Of a stretch of DNA of 64,000 nucleotides, positions 35,108 to 44,579 are shown in pieces. How positions within the stretch are numbered: position 1 is the first letter of the stretch; every line of letters starts with the position of its first letter. Location: assembly GCA_019639135.1 (NCBI GenBank), contig JAHBSL010000008.1, positions 1 through 64,000 on the forward strand, written 5' to 3'. The position numbers were made by a program, and so were the translations under genes. This DNA comes from Acidobacteriota bacterium (GTDB lineage Bacteria; Acidobacteriota; Blastocatellia; Pyrinomonadales; Pyrinomonadaceae). The notes under the pieces were generated by a model. That model ran no database searches, was not told the origin of the DNA, and worked only from the letters and a program-made list of their open reading frames with translations.

Positions 35108-38100
35108 TTAACTCGCGAACAGCGTTTCCTCTGATATTTTGAGACTCATCATCTCCGTTTGAACAGGCTCGACCAACCATCCGGGGAGTTCTATCGGCTC
35201 GGACGCTTCAACAGGTTGAAACACGGTCGCCAACTCCGGCAGAAAATCGATGTCGGTGGATTTGGGCGAGTAGAGCGCAAGGATCGGTTCGAGGTAAGCA
35301 TCCGGGGATCGTTCAGGAAGGAAAAACCGCTGTTTTCCACTTTGCACGATATTGACCAGACCCATTCCTCGAAGTTCGCGGATCTGTTCAAAGGTCGAAG
35401 GGCAGATCTCGGTAAGCAGACGCCCCTGGAATCGGGACGTTTTGATTCGGATATCGCCGTCGAGCTGTACGGTGTTGTTTTCAAAGTCGACCAGCCTGAG
35501 CACTTCGGGGGCCGTGGACGGAATGTCGGACCGCAACCCGAAATGACGAAACAGATCGCGCAAACGGTCTTCGGAGATCTTAACGCCGACGAGTCTGGTG
35601 CCGTCATCCGTTGTCGTCCGAACGATATCGAGAGCATCCTTGCTTAGAGTTTTCAGGTATTTCCATATCGGGAGAAGTGCCCCGCTGAGAAGGTGAACCG
35701 CTTTGTGTTCATACGGAGGGATCTTTGCTTCCTCTTGTAGCCACCATTTCTCCGCCTTCGCTTTTGGGACGATGCGGTATTTCTGATTCAATTCGCTCTC
35801 GCGGACGTACGAGAGATTCCGGCCTATCGGCTTCGAGATAGAGAACATCTGATATCTTTCCCCGGTCTCCGGATCGGTGTGCGATAGCGTTCGACGGACC
35901 GCAACGAACGAGCCGTCACGCCGATCCTGAAAGAACTGATGAACCCCGCTTTCGGATAATTCCAAATATCTTGCAGGTTTCGTTGCCACTTTCAGGTTGA
36001 GCTTATAGTAGACCGTCTTCGCGGAAGTGAGCACATCGGAGTGAAGCACTTGTGGAGGTTCGGCGATCTCGACGGACGCGGCCTTCAGGTCTTCCATCCC
36101 GTCGTCCAGTTTTCCCTTCTGTTTCAGATATTCGAGCGTTTCGAGAAATGTCTCGTAGAAGTGATCGAACAGAGCATTCTGCCGGTCAACTTCGAGCGAA
36201 AGTAGACGGTTTAGAAATCGCGGGATGTTCGTCCTTTCGCCTTCGGGAACCTGCTCCACACCATCCACCACCTTTACAAGTCCCATATCGCGCAGCGCCT
36301 GCTTAGGATCTTCGATGCCGCCGATCTCGCTCCCCCGCATGATGCTCGAAAGGACGACATTCAGAGCGGAACGGCCCTCCTTCGATTCGAGGTTGTACTT
36401 ATCGAGATTGCCCGCTTTCTCCGCACGCCGGTCCCCTTTGGTGAGGGCCCCCATATTGCCGAGCCTGCGGGCGATGGTCGCGGAGAATCGTTTCTCGCCG
36501 CCGAGTTCCGTGAACACCAGCAGATATACCGGCGGCGCGACCTGCCCGGTGCGATGGGTGCGCCCGAAGTCCTGGATCTGCTTGTCGGCGGACCATTTCA
36601 GCTCCGCGGCGATGTGGAGACGCCTTTGCTTGTTGCCAACATGATGCCCGGCGTGGAGGCTATCGCCCGTCGAGGCGACCTCCGACATGATCGCGATGCG
36701 CTTGTCGCCGTTCTGGAACGCGTTCTTCTCGTGCAGGTTGACAAGCTTCGACGGAACGCCTGCAAGTTGGCGGGGCCGATATTCAAGCGTGCCCGAAGTT
36801 GTGCGGATCAGACGCTTCTTTCGCCCCGTCATCTCCGCCACATTCTCGACCCCGAAGTAATTGACCAGCTGATCGAGCGGGTGCTCCGGAACTTCGAGAA
36901 CGGAGAGTTTGTCTAGTAGCTCGGCCCTCATCTGCAAGGCTGCTCGGCTCTCGACCTGGTTGCCATCCGGATCGAGAACGGGAATGAATTCGATGGTTCC
37001 GCTGTACGGGTTCGTGCGCTCCTGAAAGCATGCGGTGGGGAAGCAGTTCGCGACGAGCCGGGTCAGCGTCTCGCGCGGGCTGAAGTCGAGGCCGTCGATC
37101 GCCTCTTCCTGGTCAGCCGCCCGCTCGATCTGTTTTTTCGTCTGACTCTCGCCGGTTCCGGTGATGGAGACGACCACGGACTCCTTTCGGCCCAAGGCGT
37201 CCTCGATCTCGCGGATCAGGGTTGGCACCTTGAACGCGGTGATTAGATTCCTGAAGCACCTTTGATGCTCCGCCCAGAATTGGTTGACGGCCTGGCTGCG
37301 TGTTGCCTTGCCGGAATTCGTAAGATCGAGAGCCCGGTGGATGTTCCGAAAGACCTCTTGCCACCCCTGCGCCATGTTGTCGTACATTCGGCGCTGTGCG
37401 GGAGTTAGCCAATGGGTCACTTCGCGGAATTCAACGGCGAGACCGGATTCCGGATCGGTTCCCATGCTCAGGTTCCCGCAAAGGTACCGGCCCATCGCTT
37501 TCAGATCGCGGCAGACCATCTCCAAAGCGCCCACGCCGCCCGATTCGATCTCCTCGGCGAATTGCTCGAACCCGAGCGGGAAATTGGTCCCCTCGCCCCA
37601 TAGTCCCAGCCTCGACATGTACGCGAGGTGGCGGACCTCGCCGGCGGACGTGGCGGAGGAATAAACGACTCTTACATCGGGGAAGCGCGTCGGCTCCTGA
37701 ACCTCAAGCACGGCCGCTCCCGTTTGGGTCGATTTGCCGCGATCGTCCGCGAATGCGTACTTCGCTTTGTGCCCCTCGTCGAAGATCAAGACCCCGTCGC
37801 TCCCGAGCCAGCGTGTTATCTGGTCGATCCGGCGACCGCCCGATTTCGAACGGGCGATCAGCGAGCGGTACGTGCAGAAGACGATCCCGTCGCCGAATGG
37901 GATCCCGCCGTCGGTCGGGAAATCGTTTATCAACCTTATCGGCGGCACGAGCCCGAGTCTCGCGAACTCGTCCGACACAGCTTCGATCAGGTCCGCCTTC
38001 ACCGAGAACCAGACAGCTCTGCGTCTCCACTGGAACCAGTTATCCAGGATCACACCGGCCAATGTCGCCGTTTTCCCCGTCCCGGTTCCGTCGCCGATGC

Positions 38101-38437
38101 TGATGCCTGCTCGGGAGCCGTCGGCGAGTCGTTGCTCGTGCGCTTGGCCCGCGTAGATGATCCTTTCGAGCTGCATCGCGGAGAGCCGTCCGCTATCGGA
38201 CAATTCCTTCGGCAGATGCGGGCGGTAGCGAATCGGCGGGGGCTCGACATTCGCGAGGCCGGGCGTCTCCACGATGACTCCCGGGTGCAGAGAGCCGCCA
38301 ACGATGTGATGCGGGGAATATGCGAGCGTCTGAGCCGTCGCGTCCGGCGCATCCTCATCGGTGGAGGTCACCTCGGCCGGCGAGGCAAAAAAAGGCGCAT
38401 CTGTGCCCACCGTCATTTCGTCGTGAGTGGATAACAT
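35108..38437 (-). CDS. Strawberry-notch-type helicase/NTPase
   Basis: 1,109 residues of a superfamily 2 helicase. The Walker A is GDGTGTGKTATLAG near residue 115, motif II is VLIFDEGHKAK (DEGH), and the C-terminal helicase lobe has DFGRTHRTGQVAPPVYLLVF; the family signature is ISIGDGTG...GQAHEQRLADGSRAG. Strawberry-notch-like proteins occur on plasmids and phages, often next to a DNA methyltransferase; the methyltransferase here is directly upstream with no gap (TAG then ATG). Predicted to act on DNA or RNA-protein complexes. Confidence 0.88.
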   Translation of the reverse strand: MLSTHDEMTVGTDAPFFASPAEVTSTDEDAPDATAQTLAYSPHHIVGGSLHPGVIVETPGLANVEPPPIRYRPHLPKELSDSGRLSAMQLERIIYAGQAHEQRLADGSRAGISIGDGTGTGKTATLAGVILDNWFQWRRRAVWFSVKADLIEAVSDEFARLGLVPPIRLINDFPTDGGIPFGDGIVFCTYRSLIARSKSGGRRIDQITRWLGSDGVLIFDEGHKAKYAFADDRGKSTQTGAAVLEVQEPTRFPDVRVVYSSATSAGEVRHLAYMSRLGLWGEGTNFPLGFEQFAEEIESGGVGALEMVCRDLKAMGRYLCGNLSMGTDPESGLAVEFREVTHWLTPAQRRMYDNMAQGWQEVFRNIHRALDLTNSGKATRSQAVNQFWAEHQRCFRNLITAFKVPTLIREIEDALGRKESVVVSITGTGESQTKKQIERAADQEEAIDGLDFSPRETLTRLVANCFPTACFQERTNPYSGTIEFIPVLDPDGNQVESRAALQMRAELLDKLSVLEVPEHPLDQLVNYFGVENVAEMTGRKKRLIRTTSGTLEYRPRQLAGVPSKLVNLHEKNAFQNGDKRIAIMSEVASTGDSLHAGHHVGNKQRRLHIAAELKWSADKQIQDFGRTHRTGQVAPPVYLLVFTELGGEKRFSATIARRLGNMGALTKGDRRAEKAGNLDKYNLESKEGRSALNVVLSSIMRGSEIGGIEDPKQALRDMGLVKVVDGVEQVPEGERTNIPRFLNRLLSLEVDRQNALFDHFYETFLETLEYLKQKGKLDDGMEDLKAASVEIAEPPQVLHSDVLTSAKTVYYKLNLKVATKPARYLELSESGVHQFFQDRRDGSFVAVRRTLSHTDPETGERYQMFSISKPIGRNLSYVRESELNQKYRIVPKAKAEKWWLQEEAKIPPYEHKAVHLLSGALLPIWKYLKTLSKDALDIVRTTTDDGTRLVGVKISEDRLRDLFRHFGLRSDIPSTAPEVLRLVDFENNTVQLDGDIRIKTSRFQGRLLTEICPSTFEQIRELRGMGLVNIVQSGKQRFFLPERSPDAYLEPILALYSPKSTDIDFLPELATVFQPVEASEPIELPGWLVEPVQTEMMSLKISEETLFAS

Positions 38438-39439
38438 CTATTTGTTTATGGATTTGGGTAGAGGGCTGAAACGTAACCCCGCCGCGAGTCCCCGATCGAA
38501 AGCGTCCTCGACGGATGAAGCAGTAATGTTGGCAATATCGCTCACCACCGCCTCGGACTCTCGCTCATCGGGCGTCAGCTTGCGGCCGAGGATCAAAGTC
38601 ACGCCGACCGTGGTGCCGTTGCGGTAGTATTCCCGGCCGGGCAAACCAATCGCTCCGGTCACCCGAACATCGGGGAGGAGCGAGTCCCAGAAGACCCGTC
38701 CCGCTTGGGTTCGAGGTGCTCCGCTTTCGCCCAGAATGACCGCGAATCTGCCGCCGTGCGCGAGTCGCCGAAGTGCAGATTCGACGTGGCGGAATCCGAA
38801 TCTGCTCCGGTTCTCCTTCACCCGCCCGCCGCTCGACGAAAACGGCGGGTTCGCCATCACCACGTTCGGCGCAGCGCTCTCGGGCAGGAGGTCGTCTATG
38901 AACTCCGCGTCGTGCCCGGTCGGATCGAAGTCGAGAAGTCTCCCAAGCGCTCGGCGCCGCGCGTCCATCTCGTTCGTCAACACGGTCGCATCGGCCGCCC
39001 GTGCCCAGACCGCAAGACTGCCCGTGCCGCATGATGGTTCGAGCACGACGTCGTCCGCGTGCAGATTCAGCAGGTACGAAGCCAGATATGCGATCGGGGC
39101 GGGCGTCGAAAATTGCTGGTATGTGACCTGTGCGGCACTCCGCCAAGACTGCGTCGGCAGTCTCTTCTGCAGAGGTTTGAGGAAGCTGGAGCAGGCGGTG
39201 GACGGGTCGGTCGCGCGAAGTAGCTCTTTGCCGTGCTTCGTCTGAATGAGAAAGTTCAGTGCGGTCTCCGCGACTTCGTGGCACAGATGTGGATCGATCG
39301 CGAATCCGTCAATCCCGCTCCCAATGCATAGGGCGAGCAATTCGCGGTTGTTGATCGGCGTCCCCGTTTCGATAATCGTTGCGACCTGTTCGACTAGGGA
39401 GAAAGGGATGTGTGCTACTTCGATCAATGGCCTCATCAC
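38438..39439 (-). CDS. N6-adenine-type DNA methyltransferase
   Basis: 333 residues. Motif I (SAM) is VVLEPSCGTGSLAVWA near residue 135 and the catalytic motif IV is NPPF in NVVMANPPFSSSGG near residue 190, as in gamma-type N6-adenine or related methyltransferases. No specificity domain is seen. The stop codon is immediately followed by the helicase ATG, so the two are made together, and in some plasmid relatives they are fused. It may mark the element's DNA or work with the helicase. Confidence 0.85.
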   Translation of the reverse strand: MMRPLIEVAHIPFSLVEQVATIIETGTPINNRELLALCIGSGIDGFAIDPHLCHEVAETALNFLIQTKHGKELLRATDPSTACSSFLKPLQKRLPTQSWRSAAQVTYQQFSTPAPIAYLASYLLNLHADDVVLEPSCGTGSLAVWARAADATVLTNEMDARRRALGRLLDFDPTGHDAEFIDDLLPESAAPNVVMANPPFSSSGGRVKENRSRFGFRHVESALRRLAHGGRFAVILGESGAPRTQAGRVFWDSLLPDVRVTGAIGLPGREYYRNGTTVGVTLILGRKLTPDERESEAVVSDIANITASSVEDAFDRGLAAGLRFSPLPKSINK

Positions 39440-39460
39440 GCCGACTGCCAGCCGCTAATT

Positions 39461-40591
39461 TTATTGCGTGAGCGGTGCCAGTTGCCGCGTCGCTTCGCCG
39501 AGGCATTTCGGGCTGAGGCGTTTAAGCCACTCGGGGACGCTGAGGTGTAGCAGAGGAACTTGCGCCAACAGTGCCTCGCCGATCCCCTTGATGGGACCAT
39601 CCCACACGACGATCCGGACGCCATCGCCGTATCCGAAGGACGCTTGATCCGAATAGCGGAGTCGCACCAAAGCTGCTAACGCTCTTGCGACGTGCGGGTT
39701 GGTAAAGCTGTCGAGATCGAACGCGATCTCGAGCGGTCGCCCGCGCGCGGTCCCAATGATCTCGCGGTGGGAGGTGGCCACGCCGCTGTTGCCGACGACG
39801 TATCTATCGATGAGGAACCTCTGTGCGGTTGCCGCCTTTAGCGCTCCTTCGGTGACCAGTACCGGTTCGTTCGACGCCGAATGCGGGCAGGCGTGATGCA
39901 GTGGCGCCCCGGAACCGCACCCGGTCCGCTCGTTGGAGGATGAGAGCCAGATGTACCGCCCCGACCTGTTGCTAACGAACTTCATGAATCGGATCTGGCA
40001 CGCTCGGATGCGACCGTCGAACCCAATGAATGGGATCAGCATAAGATCTTCAACCGAATCCTTCCTGCTCCCAAGACGTGTCTCACCATCTTCATCCCTC
40101 CAGAACCCCGGCACTCCGGAAAACGAGAGAGGAAACAGCGCTCGATCCCCCGCGAACGCTTGGACCAGCTTCCCGACCAAAGCGTCCCGACCTCGGACCG
40201 TCTTTGGAAAACTCCCATAATTCGCATGATCGAGAACGCCCCTGTCGCGTAGCCCACCGCGTCCGCACACTATCTCGTCACTCGACGACGCGGGGGAGAG
40301 TTCGATCAGCTTGCGGTAGACCCGATCCGTTATCTCGGGCGGAGCCAAAGCGGGTGAATGAGCGAACTTTTTTCGGGCAGGGATGGGGCGGAACGGGCGC
40401 GCTAACTGCAAACCGGGATCGTGATCATAGAAAACTCCCCATCCGTGAGGGCTGATCCGGTCCGCGTTCGTGGTGGACCGGGCGCAGAACGAGATCGTTT
40501 CCGTCGCCGTGGTGCTGCACCAATCCGGTTTTCCGCAGATCGAGCACGGGCGGTTCTTCGAAACCCGTCTGTACCCGACGCTATTGATCAT
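39461..40591 (-). CDS. Toprim/DUF3854-like protein with zinc finger
   Basis: 376 residues from the ATG at 40591, preceded by GGGAG; the longer frame from 40789 reads into non-coding sequence. A zinc-finger-like CSICGKPDWC at residue 15 is followed by a Cys further on. A Toprim-like region has VLVTEGALKAAT (acidic Glu) and EIAFDLDS (DxD), which are DUF3854/primase features. Probably a DNA-primase-like or replication-associated protein of the element. The stop is 22 bases before the methyltransferase start. Confidence 0.75.
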   Translation of the reverse strand: MINSVGYRRVSKNRPCSICGKPDWCSTTATETISFCARSTTNADRISPHGWGVFYDHDPGLQLARPFRPIPARKKFAHSPALAPPEITDRVYRKLIELSPASSSDEIVCGRGGLRDRGVLDHANYGSFPKTVRGRDALVGKLVQAFAGDRALFPLSFSGVPGFWRDEDGETRLGSRKDSVEDLMLIPFIGFDGRIRACQIRFMKFVSNRSGRYIWLSSSNERTGCGSGAPLHHACPHSASNEPVLVTEGALKAATAQRFLIDRYVVGNSGVATSHREIIGTARGRPLEIAFDLDSFTNPHVARALAALVRLRYSDQASFGYGDGVRIVVWDGPIKGIGEALLAQVPLLHLSVPEWLKRLSPKCLGEATRQLAPLTQ

Positions 40592-40861
40592 CCGGACGCT
40601 CTCCCTCAGCGAGTCAACAGACTGCCAACAGCTTATTTGCTTGCGGGATTGTGGGGCGGTGAAACATGACTTTATTGTTGACAAATGTAAGGTTCCACCG
40701 CTTCCTTGACTGGTAGAAAGTCGGCAGGAAGCAGGGACAAAAACTCGGCATTCATTCTGCCGAAGGCCAACGAGATCCGGGTGAGGCAACAGAGCGTTCG
40801 AGCCGAGTGACGGCCGACCGGATTCGGCGCGTGTAACGCGGAACGTCCCCGGGCGGCCGTC
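40592..40861. other. Gap between Toprim gene and TonB receptor gene
   Basis: About 270 bases with no gene I can support. On the plus strand a consensus-like TTGACA (about 40677) has no gene behind it. The region probably holds the promoter of the Toprim-to-radical-SAM gene block and the end of the receptor gene. Confidence 0.3.
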
Positions 40862-43324
40862 CTAGAAATTCACTTTCACGCCAGCGTGGATGAGCCGGGG
40901 CTGGGAAGGGAGGACGCCTCTCGAACGGTCGACGATGAACGTCCGGTCGAAGATGTTCTTCGCGGTAACGAAAAACGTCGAATGCCATTTTTCAATCTTG
41001 TAGTTGGCCGTTGCGTTCCAGTAGGTCTGCGACGGGATGACTCCGATTTGCCCGTTCGGCGTGGGGTTGACGGCGTTCAGATCATCGCCGAACTGCCTTC
41101 CGACGAACACATTTTCGATAAATGCGTCGATCCCGCGCTGGTGGGAATAGCCGAAGCTTGTCGTGACCTGAGTCTCCGGAGCGTACGGGAGTCGGTTCCC
41201 GGTGATGATGCAGCCCGTCGGAGAGAAACGCCGCTCGGCCGGGCAGTACTGGTTGAGGACGCTCGCCGAAGTAACGGTGCTCAGCCTGTCGCCCCTGAAT
41301 TCCGCGAGCGGAAGATAGGTATAGGCGGTGCGAACGTAAAAGTTGTGCGATGAGGTGAAAACGGTTCCGCTGTCGATCGAGCCGGTCAGCTCGATACCCT
41401 GCTGCAGCGTCTGCCCGCCGTTGGTGAACTGGGTGCCGCTCGCGATCGACGCCGCGACGATCTGGTTTTCGTAATCGTTCCGGAAAAACGTCGCCGTCAG
41501 GTCGACCCCTCGGAAAGGCCGTGTGCGCGCCCCAACTTCGTAGTTCCAGCTCAACTCGGAATCGAGATCCCGCACACCCCCGGCGTCCGTCACCACATCC
41601 TCGACGCGCGGCGGGGCGAAACCGCGGTGGACACCCGCGAATATTGTGGTGTGCTTCAGACCGGAATAAGCTACGCCGAAACCCGGGATAACCTCGCTTA
41701 GGGAAGTTTCGCCGGTCACTCCGGCTCCGCCGTTGAAAAGCAAATTCGACCGCTCATAGTTGATTTTTTCGATCCTGATCCCGGGCGTGAACGCGATATC
41801 TTTCCATATGAACCGGTGCTGGACGAAACCGGAGTACGCAAGGGCCTTCCGCTCGTTCTGCTCGATCAGACGCCCGTCCCGCGAGGTCGGCAGATCGCCA
41901 TATTTTCCAAGCCGGTCCTGGTCCTCCCGATGGATCCGGAACCCGATGTTCGTTTCGTTACGGACGGCCCCGAGGTCGAAGTTGAAATTCAGCCGCGGCT
42001 CCACCCCCAACGTCAGATAGTCTCTCAAGTTCCCCCGGTTCCCGCACATCGTGTTAAGTTCCGCGAGGCTCAAACAGTCCGCGTCGCTGATCGGGTTGGT
42101 CGGGTCCGATGGGCGGAAAAGTCTGAAGGGGCGCTCGCCGGAATTCGACGTCTGCCGCCACCAGTCGCGCGAGAAGTAATTGGAGTAGAAATTCGTCGTG
42201 AGGCTGATCCGGGACGTGAGCACGGCCGCGTGCTGGAGCGAGAACCCATAACGCCGCCCGTAAAAGAAATCGTTCTTGAATATATTGCCCCTCGGATCCG
42301 CGGCGAACTCCGCCTCGGTCGCTCCCGTGTAAGTGAGGTTGGAATCCTCGCGGAAGAACGTAAACTTCGCGGTGAGCGAGTTGCGAGCGTTTAAATCAAA
42401 CGTCGCCTTCGAGGCAAGATCGAAAAGTCTGAAGTTCGTGTTCGCGCGCGAACCGTCACCGCGTTTGTGATTGAAATTCAGAAGAGTCCCCAGCTTTCCG
42501 AATGTGCCGCCGAAACCCGCCCCGCCATTGAAGAACGAGCGGCTTCCGCCCTCCAGTAAAATGTTAACGCTCGGCTTTTGCGGCGGGTTCGGGGTGATGT
42601 AATTGATCACGCCCGCGATCGTCTGGGGGCCGTACGCGATCTGCCCGGAGCCTTTGAGCACCTCGATCGATTCGTAACGCTCGACCGGCGGGTGGTAATA
42701 CGACGAATTGTCGCCGTACGGGGCGTACGAGAGCGGAAGGCCATCTTCGAGCAACAGCACCTTCGTCGAGCGGGTCGGGTTGGCCCCGCGGATCCCGATA
42801 TTCGGCCTCAAGCCGAAACCTTCCTCATCACGCACGTTGACGCCCGCTATCTTGCGTAATGCTTCTGAGAAATTGAACACGCGGGCGTTTTCGAGCTCAC
42901 GCCCGCCGATCCTCTCGATCGAACCCGGGATCTCGCCCAGGCTTTCCGTCGTACCGGCGAGGTACCCGGAGGCTACGGAGACCTCGGCCGCAATCGGGAC
43001 GGCAGACAGCTCGATTTCTATATTACTTTTGGCGCCTGAACCGAGCCGCACCTCCCGAATCCTCGTGCCGAATGTGTCCGCGATCACCTCTATCCGATAC
43101 GTTCCCGCCGCCAGATCGGAAAACCGAAATTTTCCCGACGCGTCGGTTAGCGTTTCGCGATCGAAGCGGACACCGACGCTCGAGACCTTAACGCGCACGC
43201 CGGCGACCGCTGAGCCGTGTTCATCCCTGACGCTTCCTCCAACGCTTGCGAGTGACTGAGCGACCGCGGGCAGACCGATCCACAACAACAGAAAAACCGA
43301 ACATGCGGTACGACACAAAGACAT
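40862..43324 (-). CDS. TonB-dependent outer-membrane receptor (FecA-like)
   Basis: 820 residues. A signal peptide (about 1-22) is followed by a carboxypeptidase-regulatory-like domain (about 25-115, with GGSVRDEHGSAVAGVRVKV and GKFRFSDLAAGTYRIEV). The plug domain follows with LRKIAGVNVRDEEGFGLRPNIGIRGANPTRS and LKGSGQIAYGPQTIAGVINYI; a 22-strand-type barrel ends in the aromatic VNF terminus. It resembles ferric-citrate receptors (FecA), so a ferric chelate is possible. A Fur-box-like site lies upstream. It is placed at the right end of the transferred-looking region, next to metal genes. Confidence 0.92.
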   Translation of the reverse strand: MSLCRTACSVFLLLWIGLPAVAQSLASVGGSVRDEHGSAVAGVRVKVSSVGVRFDRETLTDASGKFRFSDLAAGTYRIEVIADTFGTRIREVRLGSGAKSNIEIELSAVPIAAEVSVASGYLAGTTESLGEIPGSIERIGGRELENARVFNFSEALRKIAGVNVRDEEGFGLRPNIGIRGANPTRSTKVLLLEDGLPLSYAPYGDNSSYYHPPVERYESIEVLKGSGQIAYGPQTIAGVINYITPNPPQKPSVNILLEGGSRSFFNGGAGFGGTFGKLGTLLNFNHKRGDGSRANTNFRLFDLASKATFDLNARNSLTAKFTFFREDSNLTYTGATEAEFAADPRGNIFKNDFFYGRRYGFSLQHAAVLTSRISLTTNFYSNYFSRDWWRQTSNSGERPFRLFRPSDPTNPISDADCLSLAELNTMCGNRGNLRDYLTLGVEPRLNFNFDLGAVRNETNIGFRIHREDQDRLGKYGDLPTSRDGRLIEQNERKALAYSGFVQHRFIWKDIAFTPGIRIEKINYERSNLLFNGGAGVTGETSLSEVIPGFGVAYSGLKHTTIFAGVHRGFAPPRVEDVVTDAGGVRDLDSELSWNYEVGARTRPFRGVDLTATFFRNDYENQIVAASIASGTQFTNGGQTLQQGIELTGSIDSGTVFTSSHNFYVRTAYTYLPLAEFRGDRLSTVTSASVLNQYCPAERRFSPTGCIITGNRLPYAPETQVTTSFGYSHQRGIDAFIENVFVGRQFGDDLNAVNPTPNGQIGVIPSQTYWNATANYKIEKWHSTFFVTAKNIFDRTFIVDRSRGVLPSQPRLIHAGVKVNF

Positions 43325-43340
43325 TACGATATAGGCCCCT

Positions 43341-43382
43341 TTATGAGATTATCTTCATAACTGCAATTGAAATTCATTTTCA
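43341..43382 (-). promoter_or_regulatory. Fur-box-like operator upstream of the receptor gene
   Basis: On the minus strand TGAAAATGAATTTCA at 43382-43368 fits the 7-1-7 Fur pattern (TGATAATnATTATCA) at 11 of 14 positions, 44 bases before the start. Nearby, TTATGA-N8-TCATAA at 43341-43360 is a perfect 6-base inverted repeat, a possible second site. Iron or another metal is the likely signal. Confidence 0.5.
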
Positions 43383-43419
43383 ATAAAGGAGAATACTATT
43401 CGTCTATGTGACGTTTGTC

Positions 43420-43442
43420 AAAGATTCTTTGCGAGAATCTTT
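43420..43442. terminator. Hairpin after the sensor-kinase gene
   Basis: AAAGATTCT at 43420-43428 pairs with AGAATCTTT at 43434-43442 over a 5-base loop, 55 bases downstream of the kinase stop on the minus strand. No U tract follows, so termination is uncertain; it could also be part of the receptor control region. Confidence 0.35.
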
Positions 43443-43496
43443 CGCCTGGGCGGCGATGTGCTAGTTCGTGCGATTAGCAGGTTGTGGGGGGCCAGG

Positions 43497-44579
43497 CTAT
43501 TGCCCCGTTCGGGTAAGCGTTACTTTAAAACGAGCCCCTCGCTCGGTGTTCTCCGCGGTCAGTTTTCCATCGTGTTGGGTGACGATCCTGTGCGCGACCG
43601 AGAGGCCGAGCCCGGTGCCTTTGTCTTTGGTGGTGAAGAATGGATCGAAGATGCGTTCCTTATCGTCGGCGGCGATCCCAACGCCCGTGTCTTCGATTTC
43701 GACCGTCACGGTGTCCCCCGACTCATACGTCCGAAAGACGATTGTGCCCCCGTTTGGCGTTGCATCGAGGGCGTTGATCGCGAGGTTCAACAGCACCTGC
43801 ACTATTTGCTCGGGGTCGATTTCGATCGGCGACAGTTCCGAGGCCAATTCCTTTTTTATTGAAACGCTGCCCTCCGCGGCCCGCTGATCAACAAGCGTTA
43901 TCACCGACTCCACAAGTTCGTTGACGCTCGACGGTACTTTGGAGAGTTTCGGCGGTCGGGCGAACCTGAGGAACTCGCTTACAAGCTTATCGATCCGCTC
44001 GACCTCGACCTTCGCGATACGCGCAAATTCACGTCGCGGGCTGTCCGCAGGGATTTCGTCCTCGAGAATCTCCACGGCGCCCTTGATCGCCCCCAGCGGA
44101 TTTCGCACCTCATGGACCACGCCGGAGGCGATCTCCGCAAGCGAGGAAAGTCTTTCCGCCTGTAAAAGCTGCCCGACGGTCTGCCGGAGATCGGCGTACG
44201 CGGTCTGAAGCTCCGTGTTGATCCGCTCGGCACGTTCGTGTTCTCGACGTTTCTGATCCCCCAGCCACCCCGTCACCGCCCCGATCACGAAGAACAATGC
44301 GATCTCCGCGTACTGATTCAGGGCGTATTCGTAGTTTTGGTGTTGCCAATGGAGGAGAATATGCGGCAGATACGAGACTGCGGCGAATGCGGCCGCACCG
44401 ATCCCGCCACCGAGCCCGTACCAAAACGCTGCCAAAATGATCGGGATGTAATAGATCCGTTGGTAGATTTGATGCAGGACGATGCTGTCCACCGGGGTGA
44501 CATAATGAAGCACCGCGACGAGCACGATCGTCGCGGCGAGCACTATCACCGCGGTCAGCGAACTTCTCTTATTCATCAA
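43497..44579 (-). CDS. Membrane sensor histidine kinase
   Basis: 360 residues. Three or four membrane helices occupy residues about 8-115, with little periplasmic sequence, so the signal may be sensed in the membrane. The phosphoacceptor region is SGVVHEVRNPLGAI (His near 155), the N box LLNLAINALDA, G1 EIEDTGVGIA and F/G2 FDPFFTTKDKGTGLGL are all present. It overlaps the response regulator by 11 bases. With the sigma-54 regulator partner it resembles ZraS/NtrB-type kinases; the neighbours suggest a metal signal. Confidence 0.93.
   Translation of the reverse strand: MMNKRSSLTAVIVLAATIVLVAVLHYVTPVDSIVLHQIYQRIYYIPIILAAFWYGLGGGIGAAAFAAVSYLPHILLHWQHQNYEYALNQYAEIALFFVIGAVTGWLGDQKRREHERAERINTELQTAYADLRQTVGQLLQAERLSSLAEIASGVVHEVRNPLGAIKGAVEILEDEIPADSPRREFARIAKVEVERIDKLVSEFLRFARPPKLSKVPSSVNELVESVITLVDQRAAEGSVSIKKELASELSPIEIDPEQIVQVLLNLAINALDATPNGGTIVFRTYESGDTVTVEIEDTGVGIAADDKERIFDPFFTTKDKGTGLGLSVAHRIVTQHDGKLTAENTERGARFKVTLTRTGQ

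Noticed and set aside
39461..40789. Longer form of the Toprim gene starting at 40789
   Set aside because: The extra 66 codons lack conservation features, and the ATG at 40591 has a ribosome binding site.
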